DNA from: JACMRP01 sp047302465
GTDB lineage: Bacteria; Bdellovibrionota; Bdellovibrionia; Bdellovibrionales; Bdellovibrionaceae
Direction: 5' to 3'
NCBI RefSeq assembly: GCF_047302465.1
Contig: NZ_CP178621.1
Location: 1,860,001 to 1,924,000 of the forward strand
Length of the DNA: 64,000 nt
Below the pieces are notes generated by a model. The model did no database searches. It was not told the DNA's origin and saw nothing but the letters and a program-made list of their open reading frames with translations. This document shows positions 53,582 through 62,128 of the stretch, in pieces. How positions within the stretch are numbered: the first letter of the stretch is position 1; each line of letters begins with the position of its first letter. The position numbers and the translations under genes are program-made.

Positions 53582-54532
53582 TTACATTGCGATGCCAGGA
53601 GCAACTTCAGCAACGATTGGCTTAAAGTAGCGCTGGAAGCCTGCAGTTGGGTTTTGCAGAAGCGCTTCCATTTCTTGCTGTTTCTCTTGCGTATTGCCAT
53701 CGATGATACGAACCAAGATAGGGTAGCCACGGATTACTTTTGGAGCGCCCTTGATTGAATCAGGTCCTACTTGTGATCTTGATAGCGCTTGTGAAAGACC
53801 GCGAGCGATAGGTACACCTGTTTTCTTATCTAGAAGAACCATTGGTGAAGTGCGAGGGTAGTTACCGCTAGTTACGAAATTAAATAATGGTTCCGCATCG
53901 CCTGGGCAAAGGCGAACGCAGCCTGCAGATGCTCTGCGACCGATTGCTTGGTCGCAGCTTGTTTGCAATGTTTGGTGAATTGCGATTCCATATTCAGATT
54001 CGATCCACAAGCTATACGGCATTGATGAACCGAATTTACGAGAAGTATAGGTCTTTTGAGCATCTTGAATGCGGTGGAAGCCTTCACGCGTATCACTCTT
54101 TCCAGGAGTAGGTTCTTTTCCAGTAGAAACTGGCAGAACTCCTTGAAGCTGAATTTGATTACCTTGACGAGTGAAGAGATACAATGTTTGAGCTTGCAAA
54201 GTTTTTGGATCGCGCGAGCGACTAGAAACTCTGCTAACAGATTTATTTACAAGGATAAAGGCCTGATAGCCATAAAAGGGATCCGCGATTGCGGCTGTAT
54301 AGGCGTTGAAATCTTCTTCTGGTTTTACTTCTTTTGCATCCGTATCGTATTGCTGGACTTTCTGTTGAACCAGAATATCTCCGCGGTCTACGGCGTCTTT
54401 ATATTCACGAACGAGCTCGGTGAGTTGTTCGAACTCGCCAAGAGACTCCTCGCTATTAGCAGCTGGATTCGCAGAAGCGAAAGTTAAAGGCAAGGCAACC
54501 ATTGCAGATACAGCAAAAGATAATAGTTTCAT
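53582..54532 (-). CDS. L,D-transpeptidase (YkuD domain)
   Basis: 316 residues from the ATG at 54532, with AGGAG 6 bp upstream. Signal peptide ends 'TFASA|N'. The catalytic segment is 'IHQTLQTSCDQAIGRRASAGCVRL', here read as His followed by the conserved S-x-GCxR; Cys is the nucleophile. It links or edits peptidoglycan peptides through 3-3 bonds or attaches proteins to them. In Bdellovibrio such enzymes modify both own and prey walls; which applies here cannot be told. Confidence 0.88.
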   Translation of the reverse strand: MKLLSFAVSAMVALPLTFASANPAANSEESLGEFEQLTELVREYKDAVDRGDILVQQKVQQYDTDAKEVKPEEDFNAYTAAIADPFYGYQAFILVNKSVSRVSSRSRDPKTLQAQTLYLFTRQGNQIQLQGVLPVSTGKEPTPGKSDTREGFHRIQDAQKTYTSRKFGSSMPYSLWIESEYGIAIHQTLQTSCDQAIGRRASAGCVRLCPGDAEPLFNFVTSGNYPRTSPMVLLDKKTGVPIARGLSQALSRSQVGPDSIKGAPKVIRGYPILVRIIDGNTQEKQQEMEALLQNPTAGFQRYFKPIVAEVAPGIAM

Positions 54533-54691
54533 ATGTTCTCCTACGCAGAAGAACAATGCATATGGATTGCCAGATCAAAAGCAATATAACTGGGCCTCTT
54601 GCCGGGAAAGCGCTGGAGCAGCCTTATTTTGTCACTGGGAAGTCAGTTTTCTGAACAGTTGAAGTGGTGTCTCAAAACGAGACAATGGGTT

Positions 54692-55555
54692 TTAGAGCAC
54701 AGAACACGCTTCGGCTACCCACTTGCAGAAACTCGCGTGTTGTTTCCTTTCGTGCAGATTATTTCTGAGCCACCAGATACAGACTTTGCGGTCCATATTT
54801 ATTTTGCACTGAATATCCAACAACTTTTTGTCTGCAAGCTCGCGCAGAACCAAAGCTGTTGGAACCAAGCTCCAGCCAAGTCCACTTAAGACTGCAGAAC
54901 GTACCCCAATCAGATTGTCCATCGTAAGTGCCTCTGGCGGATTTGCGGCGACCTCATCAGCCAAAAACACTTCAGGATTCAATTCACGATGGCGCACAAG
55001 AGGGATGTCTTTAAGAAGATCCATACTCAATGTTTTGCGCGATTTGCTGATCACGGACGGGGACACGATGACAGACCAGGGTTCTGGCTGCAATTGCTTA
55101 TGGGCAATCGATGGATTTTCAGGAGCGTGGCAGGCGACGACAAAATCGCTTTCACCCATTATCAGAGATTTTTCTAAGCCCACATCTGGCGTCAGGTACT
55201 GAATTTTCACCCGCCCCCCAAATGTGCGCTGTAATTCAGGCGAGGCCGGAATCAAGATCTGCTCTGCAAACCAGGCTGTAGAGGCAATTCGTAGATGTAC
55301 CGAGGATTTCATGAGCTCTTGTTGGCTAAGGATACTTTCTTGAGTCCAGGCGACGAGTGCCTGACCTTCTTGGGTCAGTTTCCACTTGCCGTCGACTTTG
55401 CTGAGCAAGCCATGATCGTCCGAGATCCTTTGAACTTTCCGTAACAACCCGCCAGCATCGCAATTCAACGATTCAGCTGCACTTCTGAGAGAGGTGTTCT
55501 GTTGGATAGCAACGAGGATCAGGCAGTCTTCTGGCGAAATCAGGTATTTTGTCAT
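54692..55555 (-). CDS. LysR-family transcriptional regulator
   Basis: 287 residues. The N-terminal winged HTH ('QQNTSLRSAAESLNCDAGGLLRKVQRI') and the periplasmic-binding-like effector domain ('VHLRIASTAWFAEQILIPA', 'GLGWSLVPTALV') fit LysR. It begins 'MTKYLISPEDCLILVAI', with the HTH slightly divergent from the consensus. It is probably autoregulated and controls a neighbour; the divergent gene is the Cys-rich 79-residue protein 86 bp away. Effector unknown. Confidence 0.85.
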   Translation of the reverse strand: MTKYLISPEDCLILVAIQQNTSLRSAAESLNCDAGGLLRKVQRISDDHGLLSKVDGKWKLTQEGQALVAWTQESILSQQELMKSSVHLRIASTAWFAEQILIPASPELQRTFGGRVKIQYLTPDVGLEKSLIMGESDFVVACHAPENPSIAHKQLQPEPWSVIVSPSVISKSRKTLSMDLLKDIPLVRHRELNPEVFLADEVAANPPEALTMDNLIGVRSAVLSGLGWSLVPTALVLRELADKKLLDIQCKINMDRKVCIWWLRNNLHERKQHASFCKWVAEACSVL

Positions 55556-55641
55556 GTTGATATTTATACATCACAGGCGTTGATAATTATCAACATACAA
55601 AGTGGGAAACCCCTGGATAGATTTAGATCCATGGAGGTTCT

Positions 55642-55881
55642 ATGAAAAAGTATGTTTTAAGTATTTCTTTGGTTCTATTGGCTGGTTCAAACGCTTTTGC
55701 TGGTGGCTACTTCTGTAGACAGTGCCCAGCGGAAAACGATAAGTGCATTCCTATCTGTGCCGAAAAATCATGCACTAATAATGAGAACGCTCTTTTGAAA
55801 GTGCTTACACCGAAACTCGATACGGAAGCAGCTGCTTGTTGCTCTTGGGGCCCGATTCCTGGTTGTATGAAGGGTTGCTAG
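55642..55881 (+). CDS. Cysteine-rich mini-protein, exported
   Basis: 79 residues. Signal peptide 'SLVLLAGSNAFA|G'. The mature chain of about 58 residues has nine cysteines ('YFCRQCPAENDKCIPICAEKSC', 'ACCSWGPIPGCMKGC'). This density suggests a disulfide-knotted domain or metal site. No family recognised. GGAGG precedes the ATG. It lies opposite the LysR gene and may be its target. Confidence 0.7.
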   Translation: MKKYVLSISLVLLAGSNAFAGGYFCRQCPAENDKCIPICAEKSCTNNENALLKVLTPKLDTEAAACCSWGPIPGCMKGC

Positions 55882-55896
55882 ATTTTAGGCAAAAAG

Positions 55897-55920
55897 AAAG
55901 GGAGCTGGTTAGCTCCCTTT
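55897..55920. terminator. Intrinsic terminator
   Basis: 10-bp stem AAAGGGAGCT / AGCTCCCTTT, loop GGTT. Confidence 0.85.
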
Positions 55921-55977
55921 GTGCTCTTGGATGTTTAAAGGCATTTATGTCTTCAAATTCAAGAGCTCTTTTCAGTA

Positions 55978-57558
55978 CTAATTATGCGCTTTTGTGGTCT
56001 CACTTACAATAGTCTCTCTGACGACAACCACTTTAATTTGACCTGGATAATTACATTCATCTTCGATGCGGTTCGCAATTTTGCGTCCTAACACAAGAGA
56101 CTGAGCATCATCCACTTTACGGCCATTCACCATCACGCGGCATTCGCGACCACCACTCAATACGTAGCAATCAGTAACGCCCTCAAAGCTTCTGGCGATA
56201 TCCTGTAATTCCGAAACCTTTTGGTTGTAGGATTCAATCGTTGATCGACGAGCGCCTGGACGGGCGCCTGACATCGCATCGGCTGCGATCACCAAAAAGG
56301 CCGTATCTGTCGATGGCTGTTCATCATAGTGATGGGCGCGAACTGCATGCACAACCTCAGGGGCTTCGTTACGGGCCTGGATAAAGTCCGCACCGATCAC
56401 GGCATGGCCGCCGTCGACCGCGTGGTCCATCGATTTCCCGATGTCATGAAGCAGTCCTGATCTGCGAGCTTGTTTAATGTTTAGCTTTAACTCTGAGGCC
56501 AAAAGCCCTGCAAGCCAACCCACTTCACCGCAGTGGAAGTATTGATTCTGAGTGAAAGAGTAGCGATATCGCAAGCTTCCCATCATTTGTTTAATTTCGG
56601 GGTGAAGATCCTGTTGCTTCAATTCTTTGGCGATATTGTCACCGTCATTTTTGATCTGACGGAAGAGTTCTTTCTTTTGATTCTCGGCCACTTTGCGAAT
56701 GAAGTCTGGAGTAAGATTTTTTCTCTCTTTCAGAATTCTTTCCAAAGTTCTGCGAGTCAGTTCACGGCGAACAGGGTCAAAGCCCGCAACGCCGATCATT
56801 TCCATTTCAGGCTCTACGATAATGTCACAACCGCAAACATCCTGCAGGGTCTTGATGTTTTCGCCCTGAGGGTCGCACAGAAGTTTTCTTGCGTGAGCAT
56901 CTGGGAAGTTTACAGCACCGATGCCACGTTCAGCACAGTAGGGACGGGCAAAACGGTCTAGGGCCACGTCCAAAATGCGTTTCGCTTTTTGTTCAGCATG
57001 TTCTTTAACTTCTTCTTCGTAGTCCTCGGCCCACTTTTGCAAACGCTGCAAAGTCTCTTGTTCGAGAGTCTCTGCAATTTGTTTTTTGGTTTCTTCCGGA
57101 GTGGTGTTCAGCTTCTGGGACAAAAGTTTTGTGAACTCGCGATTAAGATCCTTTTCAGCCGCACGCACTTTTTGTAATTCAGCTTCTTGTGCCTGAACAG
57201 TTTTCTCAGCTTGGCGAGTTTCATTTTCGTGGGCTTGAATCTTCTTTTTCTCTTCGGCTAAAGTAGCGTCGACTTTTTGCTTTTTCTCATCAACGAGTTC
57301 TTGGAGCTCATCAATACGACCTTCGACCTTAAGCATGTCCGGTTCTACTTTTGACCACATCTCAAGTTCGATCTCTTGAATGCGTTCTTTTTCCTCAAGA
57401 GCTTTGATTTCAACTGCGTCCTTTGCCTCAGCAAGGATGTCAGCGGCTTCTTGCTTCGCCTTTTTGATCGTGTAGTTGTAGATGTATTTTCGCAGGGCAA
57501 ATCCTAATCCGCCCCCGACGGCAAGACATCCAAGTCCCGCCAGTACTGCATTCAGCAT
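55978..57558 (-). CDS. rny: Ribonuclease Y
   Basis: 526 residues. One N-terminal transmembrane helix ('GLGCLAVGGGLGFALRKY') is followed by a long coiled coil (about residues 30-195, rich in Glu, Lys, Ala and Gln), a KH domain ('GENIKTLQDVCGCDIIVEP') and an HD domain with 'LLHDIGKSMDHAVDGGHAVIGADF' near residue 370. All domains of RNase Y are in order. It is the membrane-bound endoribonuclease that starts mRNA decay in bacteria lacking RNase E. Divergent from the PilZ-methyltransferase gene. Confidence 0.95.
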   Translation of the reverse strand: MLNAVLAGLGCLAVGGGLGFALRKYIYNYTIKKAKQEAADILAEAKDAVEIKALEEKERIQEIELEMWSKVEPDMLKVEGRIDELQELVDEKKQKVDATLAEEKKKIQAHENETRQAEKTVQAQEAELQKVRAAEKDLNREFTKLLSQKLNTTPEETKKQIAETLEQETLQRLQKWAEDYEEEVKEHAEQKAKRILDVALDRFARPYCAERGIGAVNFPDAHARKLLCDPQGENIKTLQDVCGCDIIVEPEMEMIGVAGFDPVRRELTRRTLERILKERKNLTPDFIRKVAENQKKELFRQIKNDGDNIAKELKQQDLHPEIKQMMGSLRYRYSFTQNQYFHCGEVGWLAGLLASELKLNIKQARRSGLLHDIGKSMDHAVDGGHAVIGADFIQARNEAPEVVHAVRAHHYDEQPSTDTAFLVIAADAMSGARPGARRSTIESYNQKVSELQDIARSFEGVTDCYVLSGGRECRVMVNGRKVDDAQSLVLGRKIANRIEDECNYPGQIKVVVVRETIVSETTKAHN

Positions 57559-57745
57559 AGTTTCCTCACTTCAAGTAACACTTTAGTGTAGCTGTGCCTT
57601 AGGTCCTATGGCTAGGGCATTCGTAAAATCGCGGCTTTCCGGGGCATATTAAGCGGGGTGTTATTGAGGAACTGGACAATCATCCATATCGCTCCGTTCT
57701 AAATAAACCGATGGAAAGCATAGTACTTAATGAGGAGAACCACCA

Positions 57746-59224
57746 ATGAGTCGATCGTCTACTGCTATGAAACAAGAAGGTTTTTTCATTGCCGAAGAAA
57801 ACTTGGCTAAACGTAAAAAAATTGTTCGCCAAGACCGTGTCCAACTGGAGACTGGAAAGTGTATTTTGGAGTTCCATGCTCTAAAAGTTGAAGTGATCAA
57901 CATTAGTACTTTTGGTTGTGCAGCCGTCGTGACCCCCGAAGGCAGTGCTTACTTAAGAGACCTTTACACTCAATCTGAACATCATACGGCCAAAGTTTTT
58001 TATGAAGGGACTGAAACTCAAACTCTACAATTACGCAAGGTACGTGAAGTGCCGCACCCAACATCAGTTTGCAACGAAGTGGTGTGGGCCTTTGAGACCC
58101 TTGGAGAGCCCTTCAAGGTCGATCGTATCAAGGTATTAGAAGTCACAACAAATATTCTGCGCAATCAAAATGACTACTCTGTAAAGCTAGAGCGTTTACC
58201 GGTTGAATACCGTCAAATCGTTTTCCAAATGCGTGACTGGTTTCACAAGCTCAAAGAATCTATTGATCAACTCGAAAGGGAAGCTCCTGTTGATAATGCT
58301 CAAGAGGCTCAAGAGTATCGTATGACCCTCGTTGAAAATATCGGCGAGTATATTGGTAAGGTCGTTCCGCAAGTTTATTCCAAAGTTCCACCTATGTTGA
58401 AAAACTTAAGCCCGGAAGACACCCAATTAGCTACAGAGTTTATCCGCGAACAGCTTGGCCCGTACATTTATGGAGCGCCATTTGCTTCTCGTGCTTATCA
58501 TAAACCCCGCGGCTATGCGGGGGATTATGAAATGATGAATCACCTTTATCGTGCCGAACTCACCGGCAGAACTCTTTTTGACCAGTGTGTGCATAAATAC
58601 TTTGTCGACGAACCGGCTGGCGCTGCCGTGAAGAACCGCGGTTATTACTTGGTAGAGAAAATCACTCAACTTTTCAGAGAACATAATTCTCGCGACAGCT
58701 TGAAAATCGTCTCTGTTGCCAGCGGTCCTGCGGTTGAGCAACAGCTCTTCTTACAATCCGGCAAAGAGTTCTATAACCGCCCGGCAGTTTTCACATGTTT
58801 AGATCAAGACGAAGAGTCTTTAAAGCACGCTCAGAGACAGCTCATGTCTACAGAGCGTTTTGTGAAATCAGGGTTCCAGTTTAACTTTAAAAATCTTGCG
58901 ATCCGTAACGTTATCGCAGGGGGATTGCCTGAAAAAGATTACGACTTGATCTATTCCGCGGGCCTCTTTGACTATTTGACAGAACCTGTGGCGCAGATGG
59001 CAGCCCAAAAAATGATGGCAAGCCTGAAGCCTGGGGGAAAGCTTATTATCGGAAACTTCAGCACCGATAATCCTTGCGTTCCGTTCATGGAGCTATGTCT
59101 GGACTGGAATTTGATTTATCGCTCTAAAGAAGATCTCGAGAGAATTTTCAAGGGCTTTGGTTCTAAAGTGTATGTTGAAAAAGAACCTCTCGGCGTAAAC
59201 CTCTTTGTCGTGATAGAGAAATAG
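57746..59224 (+). CDS. PilZ domain fused to a class I SAM methyltransferase (EF 3-OH-PAME-type)
   Basis: 492 residues. Residues 20-130 look like a PilZ domain: 'IVRQDRVQLET' and 'VEVINISTFGCAAVV', with NISTFG matching the [D/N]xSxxG c-di-GMP motif. After a helical linker comes 'YHKPRGYAGDYEMMNHLY', a hallmark of the family annotated as extracellular-factor (3-hydroxypalmitate methyl ester) biosynthesis. The Rossmann fold shows 'LKIVSVASGPAVEQ' (SAM loop), 'FTCLDQDEESL' and 'YDLIYSAGLFDYL'. GAGGAG precedes the ATG. Followed 10 bp later by a nucleotide cyclase. Confidence 0.75.
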   Translation: MSRSSTAMKQEGFFIAEENLAKRKKIVRQDRVQLETGKCILEFHALKVEVINISTFGCAAVVTPEGSAYLRDLYTQSEHHTAKVFYEGTETQTLQLRKVREVPHPTSVCNEVVWAFETLGEPFKVDRIKVLEVTTNILRNQNDYSVKLERLPVEYRQIVFQMRDWFHKLKESIDQLEREAPVDNAQEAQEYRMTLVENIGEYIGKVVPQVYSKVPPMLKNLSPEDTQLATEFIREQLGPYIYGAPFASRAYHKPRGYAGDYEMMNHLYRAELTGRTLFDQCVHKYFVDEPAGAAVKNRGYYLVEKITQLFREHNSRDSLKIVSVASGPAVEQQLFLQSGKEFYNRPAVFTCLDQDEESLKHAQRQLMSTERFVKSGFQFNFKNLAIRNVIAGGLPEKDYDLIYSAGLFDYLTEPVAQMAAQKMMASLKPGGKLIIGNFSTDNPCVPFMELCLDWNLIYRSKEDLERIFKGFGSKVYVEKEPLGVNLFVVIEK

Positions 59225-59234
59225 GAAGCAATAT

Positions 59235-60728
59235 TTGGCACAACGTGAGCAGATGTCCTCTGAAATAACGACGAGCGAACTTCGAGAATTCGAAGTTATG
59301 GAAGAGATTCGCTCGGTCATCCGGGTGGTATGCCACTGGATGACGATTCCGTTATTTTTGGTTTTCTGGATCGCAGATTGGGTCTTTTATCCGGAATATA
59401 AATGGCCCTTTCTTGGTATTCGCCTTTTAGTGATTCCAACTTGCTTACTCGCTAAGTATGCGATTGATTGGGTCAGAAATTTCTCGCAAGCTCAGACGGT
59501 GGCAGTCAGTTTCGCCATTGCCGTTGCAAGCTGCATCAATGCTATTATTCTTATGATTCCAGATCCGACGACGCCCTATTATGCGGGATTAAATATGGTG
59601 GCTGTCGGGAGCTTGTCCTTCATACCTTTTAATAAGCGCTGTTTTACGATTCTCAGTATTGGTATATTCTTACCTTATTATTTGAATGCCTTTATTAAAA
59701 TGGAGAGTGTTGGAGAGTATCAAGCGCTTTTGGTGAATTCGTTTTTCTGTGTAGGGTCCATGATCATTTGCTTCTTGATCCGCCATTTTAACGAAAGCTT
59801 ACGTATCCGCGAAATTCACTCGCGCATGGCTCTAAAGTCGGAATTGGCGAACCGGGACCGCATCATTCATGAAAAAACCAACGAAGCTGTACGTCTCAAT
59901 ACTTTAAGCAGTCAATTCAGTCCGCAGGTTGTTCGCGCAATTCGCGAGGGCCGCGTGGATCTTGAAAAGGGTGTTCATCGTGCACAGATTTGTGCAATCT
60001 TTGTCGACATCGTGGGTTCAACCGAGCGGGTAGTACGCCTTGATCAGCAAAAGGTGGACAAAGTTTTAGCTCGTTTTATGGATACGGTCGTGTCGACGTT
60101 TTTGAAGTACGATTTGACCATCGATAAGTTCCAAGGGGACGGTATCTTGGCTTTTGCCAATGACCCAATTCAACATCGCGACTTCGTGCAAAGAACTTGT
60201 TATGCGGCACTTGAAGTGCGTGAGCTTTTGCATGAGGACCGCGAGTTCTATCTAATGAACTGGAAAAAAGAAATGCAAATCCGTATGGGAATCTCAGTGG
60301 GCTACGCCAACGTGGGCTTCTACGGAAATAAAAAGTTCTTCCGCTCTTATACCGCAATCGGTGCGCCATTGCCGCTAGCTTCACGTTTAACGAACCTGGC
60401 AGAGCCAGATCAGATTCTGATAGATTGTGATGTGGCGGCGGTGCTTGAGCAAGAGCAGTTCAGTATGAATCGCCTGGGCGAACGGGTGATCAAAGGCTTT
60501 GAAGGCGACCAGAATATCGTTTTTGAGTTAGTGCAAGCTCCTCAGGATAAGCTCAACTCTTTTGCGGGTTCTCTCACATGCCCGCACCATCCAGACACGG
60601 TTCTATTCCTGGATACGAACGAGAAAGGGCACTACGAGATGAAGTGCCGTCACTGTGACTTTGCCTTGGATCAATATTCCATGGAAATTCTCGGGCAGAT
60701 TCCGCAAATGAAGGCCAAGGCCTCATAA
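59235..60728 (+). CDS. Membrane class III nucleotide cyclase-like protein with zinc-ribbon tail
   Basis: 497 residues, TTG start with AGGAAG 6 bp upstream. Six hydrophobic segments (about residues 30-190) precede the cyclase domain: 'ICAIFVDIVGSTERV' (metal Asp near residue 257), 'DKFQGDGILAFA' (second Asp and the base-contacting Lys). The catalytic loop reads 'YTAIGAPLPLASRL' instead of the usual IGDxVNxAxR, so both the base-selecting Asp and the transition-state Asn are missing; Arg stays. The C-terminus has a zinc ribbon ('CPHHPD ... CRHCDFAL'). Cyclase activity is therefore doubtful. Confidence 0.82.
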   Translation: MAQREQMSSEITTSELREFEVMEEIRSVIRVVCHWMTIPLFLVFWIADWVFYPEYKWPFLGIRLLVIPTCLLAKYAIDWVRNFSQAQTVAVSFAIAVASCINAIILMIPDPTTPYYAGLNMVAVGSLSFIPFNKRCFTILSIGIFLPYYLNAFIKMESVGEYQALLVNSFFCVGSMIICFLIRHFNESLRIREIHSRMALKSELANRDRIIHEKTNEAVRLNTLSSQFSPQVVRAIREGRVDLEKGVHRAQICAIFVDIVGSTERVVRLDQQKVDKVLARFMDTVVSTFLKYDLTIDKFQGDGILAFANDPIQHRDFVQRTCYAALEVRELLHEDREFYLMNWKKEMQIRMGISVGYANVGFYGNKKFFRSYTAIGAPLPLASRLTNLAEPDQILIDCDVAAVLEQEQFSMNRLGERVIKGFEGDQNIVFELVQAPQDKLNSFAGSLTCPHHPDTVLFLDTNEKGHYEMKCRHCDFALDQYSMEILGQIPQMKAKAS

Positions 60729-60770
60729 GTTCTTGATTAGCGCGTCGAGTTAAGAGATAAACTCAATTCT

Positions 60771-61154
60771 ATGAAAAAAGTTTTATACATCGTGCTTACC
60801 ATCCTTGCAGCCTGTGGTCTCGTTTTCGTTTTGGTCAATTGGTACCCCTACATTTTCTCACAAAAAGTAGACGGTGAAATTTACGGCGTTGAACGCGTCG
60901 AAGTCCCAATGGCGATTATCACAGCCGACGGAGCAAAACCGTCGTCACAAGTCTTTTCATACGCAGTAGCAGTCAAAGATGCAAAGACCGGCGAAATCTT
61001 CACTGCCTCTTCAGAAGACCGCAGATGGGCAGTGGTCCAAAAAGGCCAATGCGCGGAAGTTAAGTTCTTGCCCTATCCACCATGGAGCCTCACGCGCTCT
61101 GGCGCTTACTTCGGAGCACGTCTGATTCGTCTTTACGATTGTCCCGCTAAGTAG
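60771..61154 (+). CDS. Small membrane-anchored protein
   Basis: 127 residues. One N-terminal hydrophobic helix ('VLYIVLTILAACGLVFVLV') is followed by a beta-rich periplasmic-looking domain with two cysteines. The helix is not followed by a cleavage site, so it is probably an anchor. It lies 43 bp after the cyclase and may share its transcript. No family recognised. Confidence 0.65.
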   Translation: MKKVLYIVLTILAACGLVFVLVNWYPYIFSQKVDGEIYGVERVEVPMAIITADGAKPSSQVFSYAVAVKDAKTGEIFTASSEDRRWAVVQKGQCAEVKFLPYPPWSLTRSGAYFGARLIRLYDCPAK

Positions 61155-61168
61155 TTCTTCGGACCCGG

Positions 61169-61328
61169 GGATTTCTGACTGGGAAGGGCCTTTGGCTTTT
61201 CCTTCAGTCGGCACGCCCCTCCAGGGCTCGCAGCCTCGGAGCACTTGAGTACAAGCACTCCGAGGGCCATCCAGGCCCCGCTGAGGCCAACTAAAGAAAA
61301 AGCCAAAGGCCCTTCCCAGCCAGAAATC
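61169..61328. repeat. 160-bp GC-rich intergenic palindrome, copy B
   Basis: Arms of about 32-38 bp (left from 61169, right ending 61328) are complementary with one mismatch in the first 32 bases. The core has a second hairpin CCTCGGAG...CTCCGAGG and the segment GCCATCCAGGC shared with copy A. Confidence 0.85.
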
Positions 61329-61525
61329 CGTCTCCGATTCCCACACTCACGATACAAATGATATTCCGAACGTGCCCGCACCGAAATTTTCCGAGAGAGA
61401 ATAGTGTGCACGGATAGCGCGAACTTGCGCGCGGCACGGGTATTCAAATTCTTTTTTTGGATTGGCACGTGAGCGCAAAAATAAATCTTCCATTTGCTTT
61501 TTCACTGCCTAGGATTGCGGAGTTC

Positions 61526-61683
61526 GCGAGAATTTCTGGGAGTGGGGTTTGGAAATTCTCCGAAGGGTGCCTTCACGGGCCCATGGATGGGCCCCGACGC
61601 CCGTACTCGGGCGGCGGAGTGACGAGCCTGGAGGGCGTGCCCCGCAGGAGAGTTTCCAAACCCCGCTCTCGGAAATTCCCTCG
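61526..61683. repeat. 158-bp GC-rich intergenic palindrome, copy C
   Basis: Imperfect arms 61526-61561 and 61647-61683. The core (CATGGATGGGCC and GCCTGGAGGGCGTGCC) matches the complement of the core of copy B, so C lies in inverted orientation relative to B. Confidence 0.78.
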
Positions 61684-61735
61684 TCGAAGCCCAAGCCCCA
61701 AGACGACGTGACAAGTACAAGCCACGAAGACAGAA

Positions 61736-61927
61736 CTACTGAGCGTGAACGAAGCCTTTGAATACTAAGTAAGGAAGAAGAACATAGAGGGTAAGGTCGC
61801 GGACAAGATAATAAACAAAGACTGCTAGGAAAAGTTTCCAGCCATACTTTTGTGTTACCCCTTTGAAGCCAGTTTCTTTGAAAGTGGCTTTGATTTCCCT
61901 AAGAACCTTCATGAAGCGCATCTTCAT
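61736..61927 (-). CDS. Small membrane protein
   Basis: 63 residues from the ATG at 61927; in-frame starts at 61963 (longer) and at a nearby downstream ATG are also possible. A basic N-terminus ('KVLREIKATFKETGFKG') is followed by one long hydrophobic helix ('WKLFLAVFVYYLVRDLTLYVLLPYLVF'). No family recognised. It is convergent with copy C, which may act as its terminator. Confidence 0.55.
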   Translation of the reverse strand: MKMRFMKVLREIKATFKETGFKGVTQKYGWKLFLAVFVYYLVRDLTLYVLLPYLVFKGFVHAQ

Positions 61928-62103
61928 GGATCTCGATGTCGCGGTCAAGTGTGTCTTTGACAAAAATTTTACAGCAATACTCTTCTCAAGGCTTGTTCAG
62001 TTGGTTTTGAAAATCCCGAAATGTTTCTCACGTTACAAAACGCAGCCGGATGCTGTGTTTTTTTTATGGACTGAAGCAAGACCAATAACCAAGGAGGTTA
62101 CAC

Positions 62104-62124
62104 ATGCACTTCAGAGGAGGATAG
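62104..62124 (+). CDS. Leader ORF upstream of flagellin (MHFRGG)
   Basis: ATG CAC TTC AGA GGA GGA TAG. It has its own strong AAGGAGG at 62091-62097, 6 bp upstream. The GGA GGA codons form the Shine-Dalgarno of the flagellin gene and the stop lies 4 bp before its ATG, so translation of the leader could gate flagellin initiation. Confidence 0.55.
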   Translation: MHFRGG

Positions 62125-62128
62125 AAAC

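Larger units (their letters stand above)
61155..61735. other. Intergenic stretch of 581 bp with two palindromic elements
   Basis: It holds palindrome copies B (61169-61328) and C (61526-61683) and a 197-bp AT-rich spacer between them. Some open frames cross it but have the composition of shadows of the palindromes. No gene is supported. Confidence 0.6.

Noticed and set aside
61011..61468. Overlapping open frames across palindrome copy B
   Set aside because: They run through the inverted repeat and into the coding gene in antisense; no start signals or family similarity.
61457..61761. Open frames on both strands across palindrome copy C
   Set aside because: Both strands are open because of GC-rich self-complementary sequence; this is what a palindrome produces.
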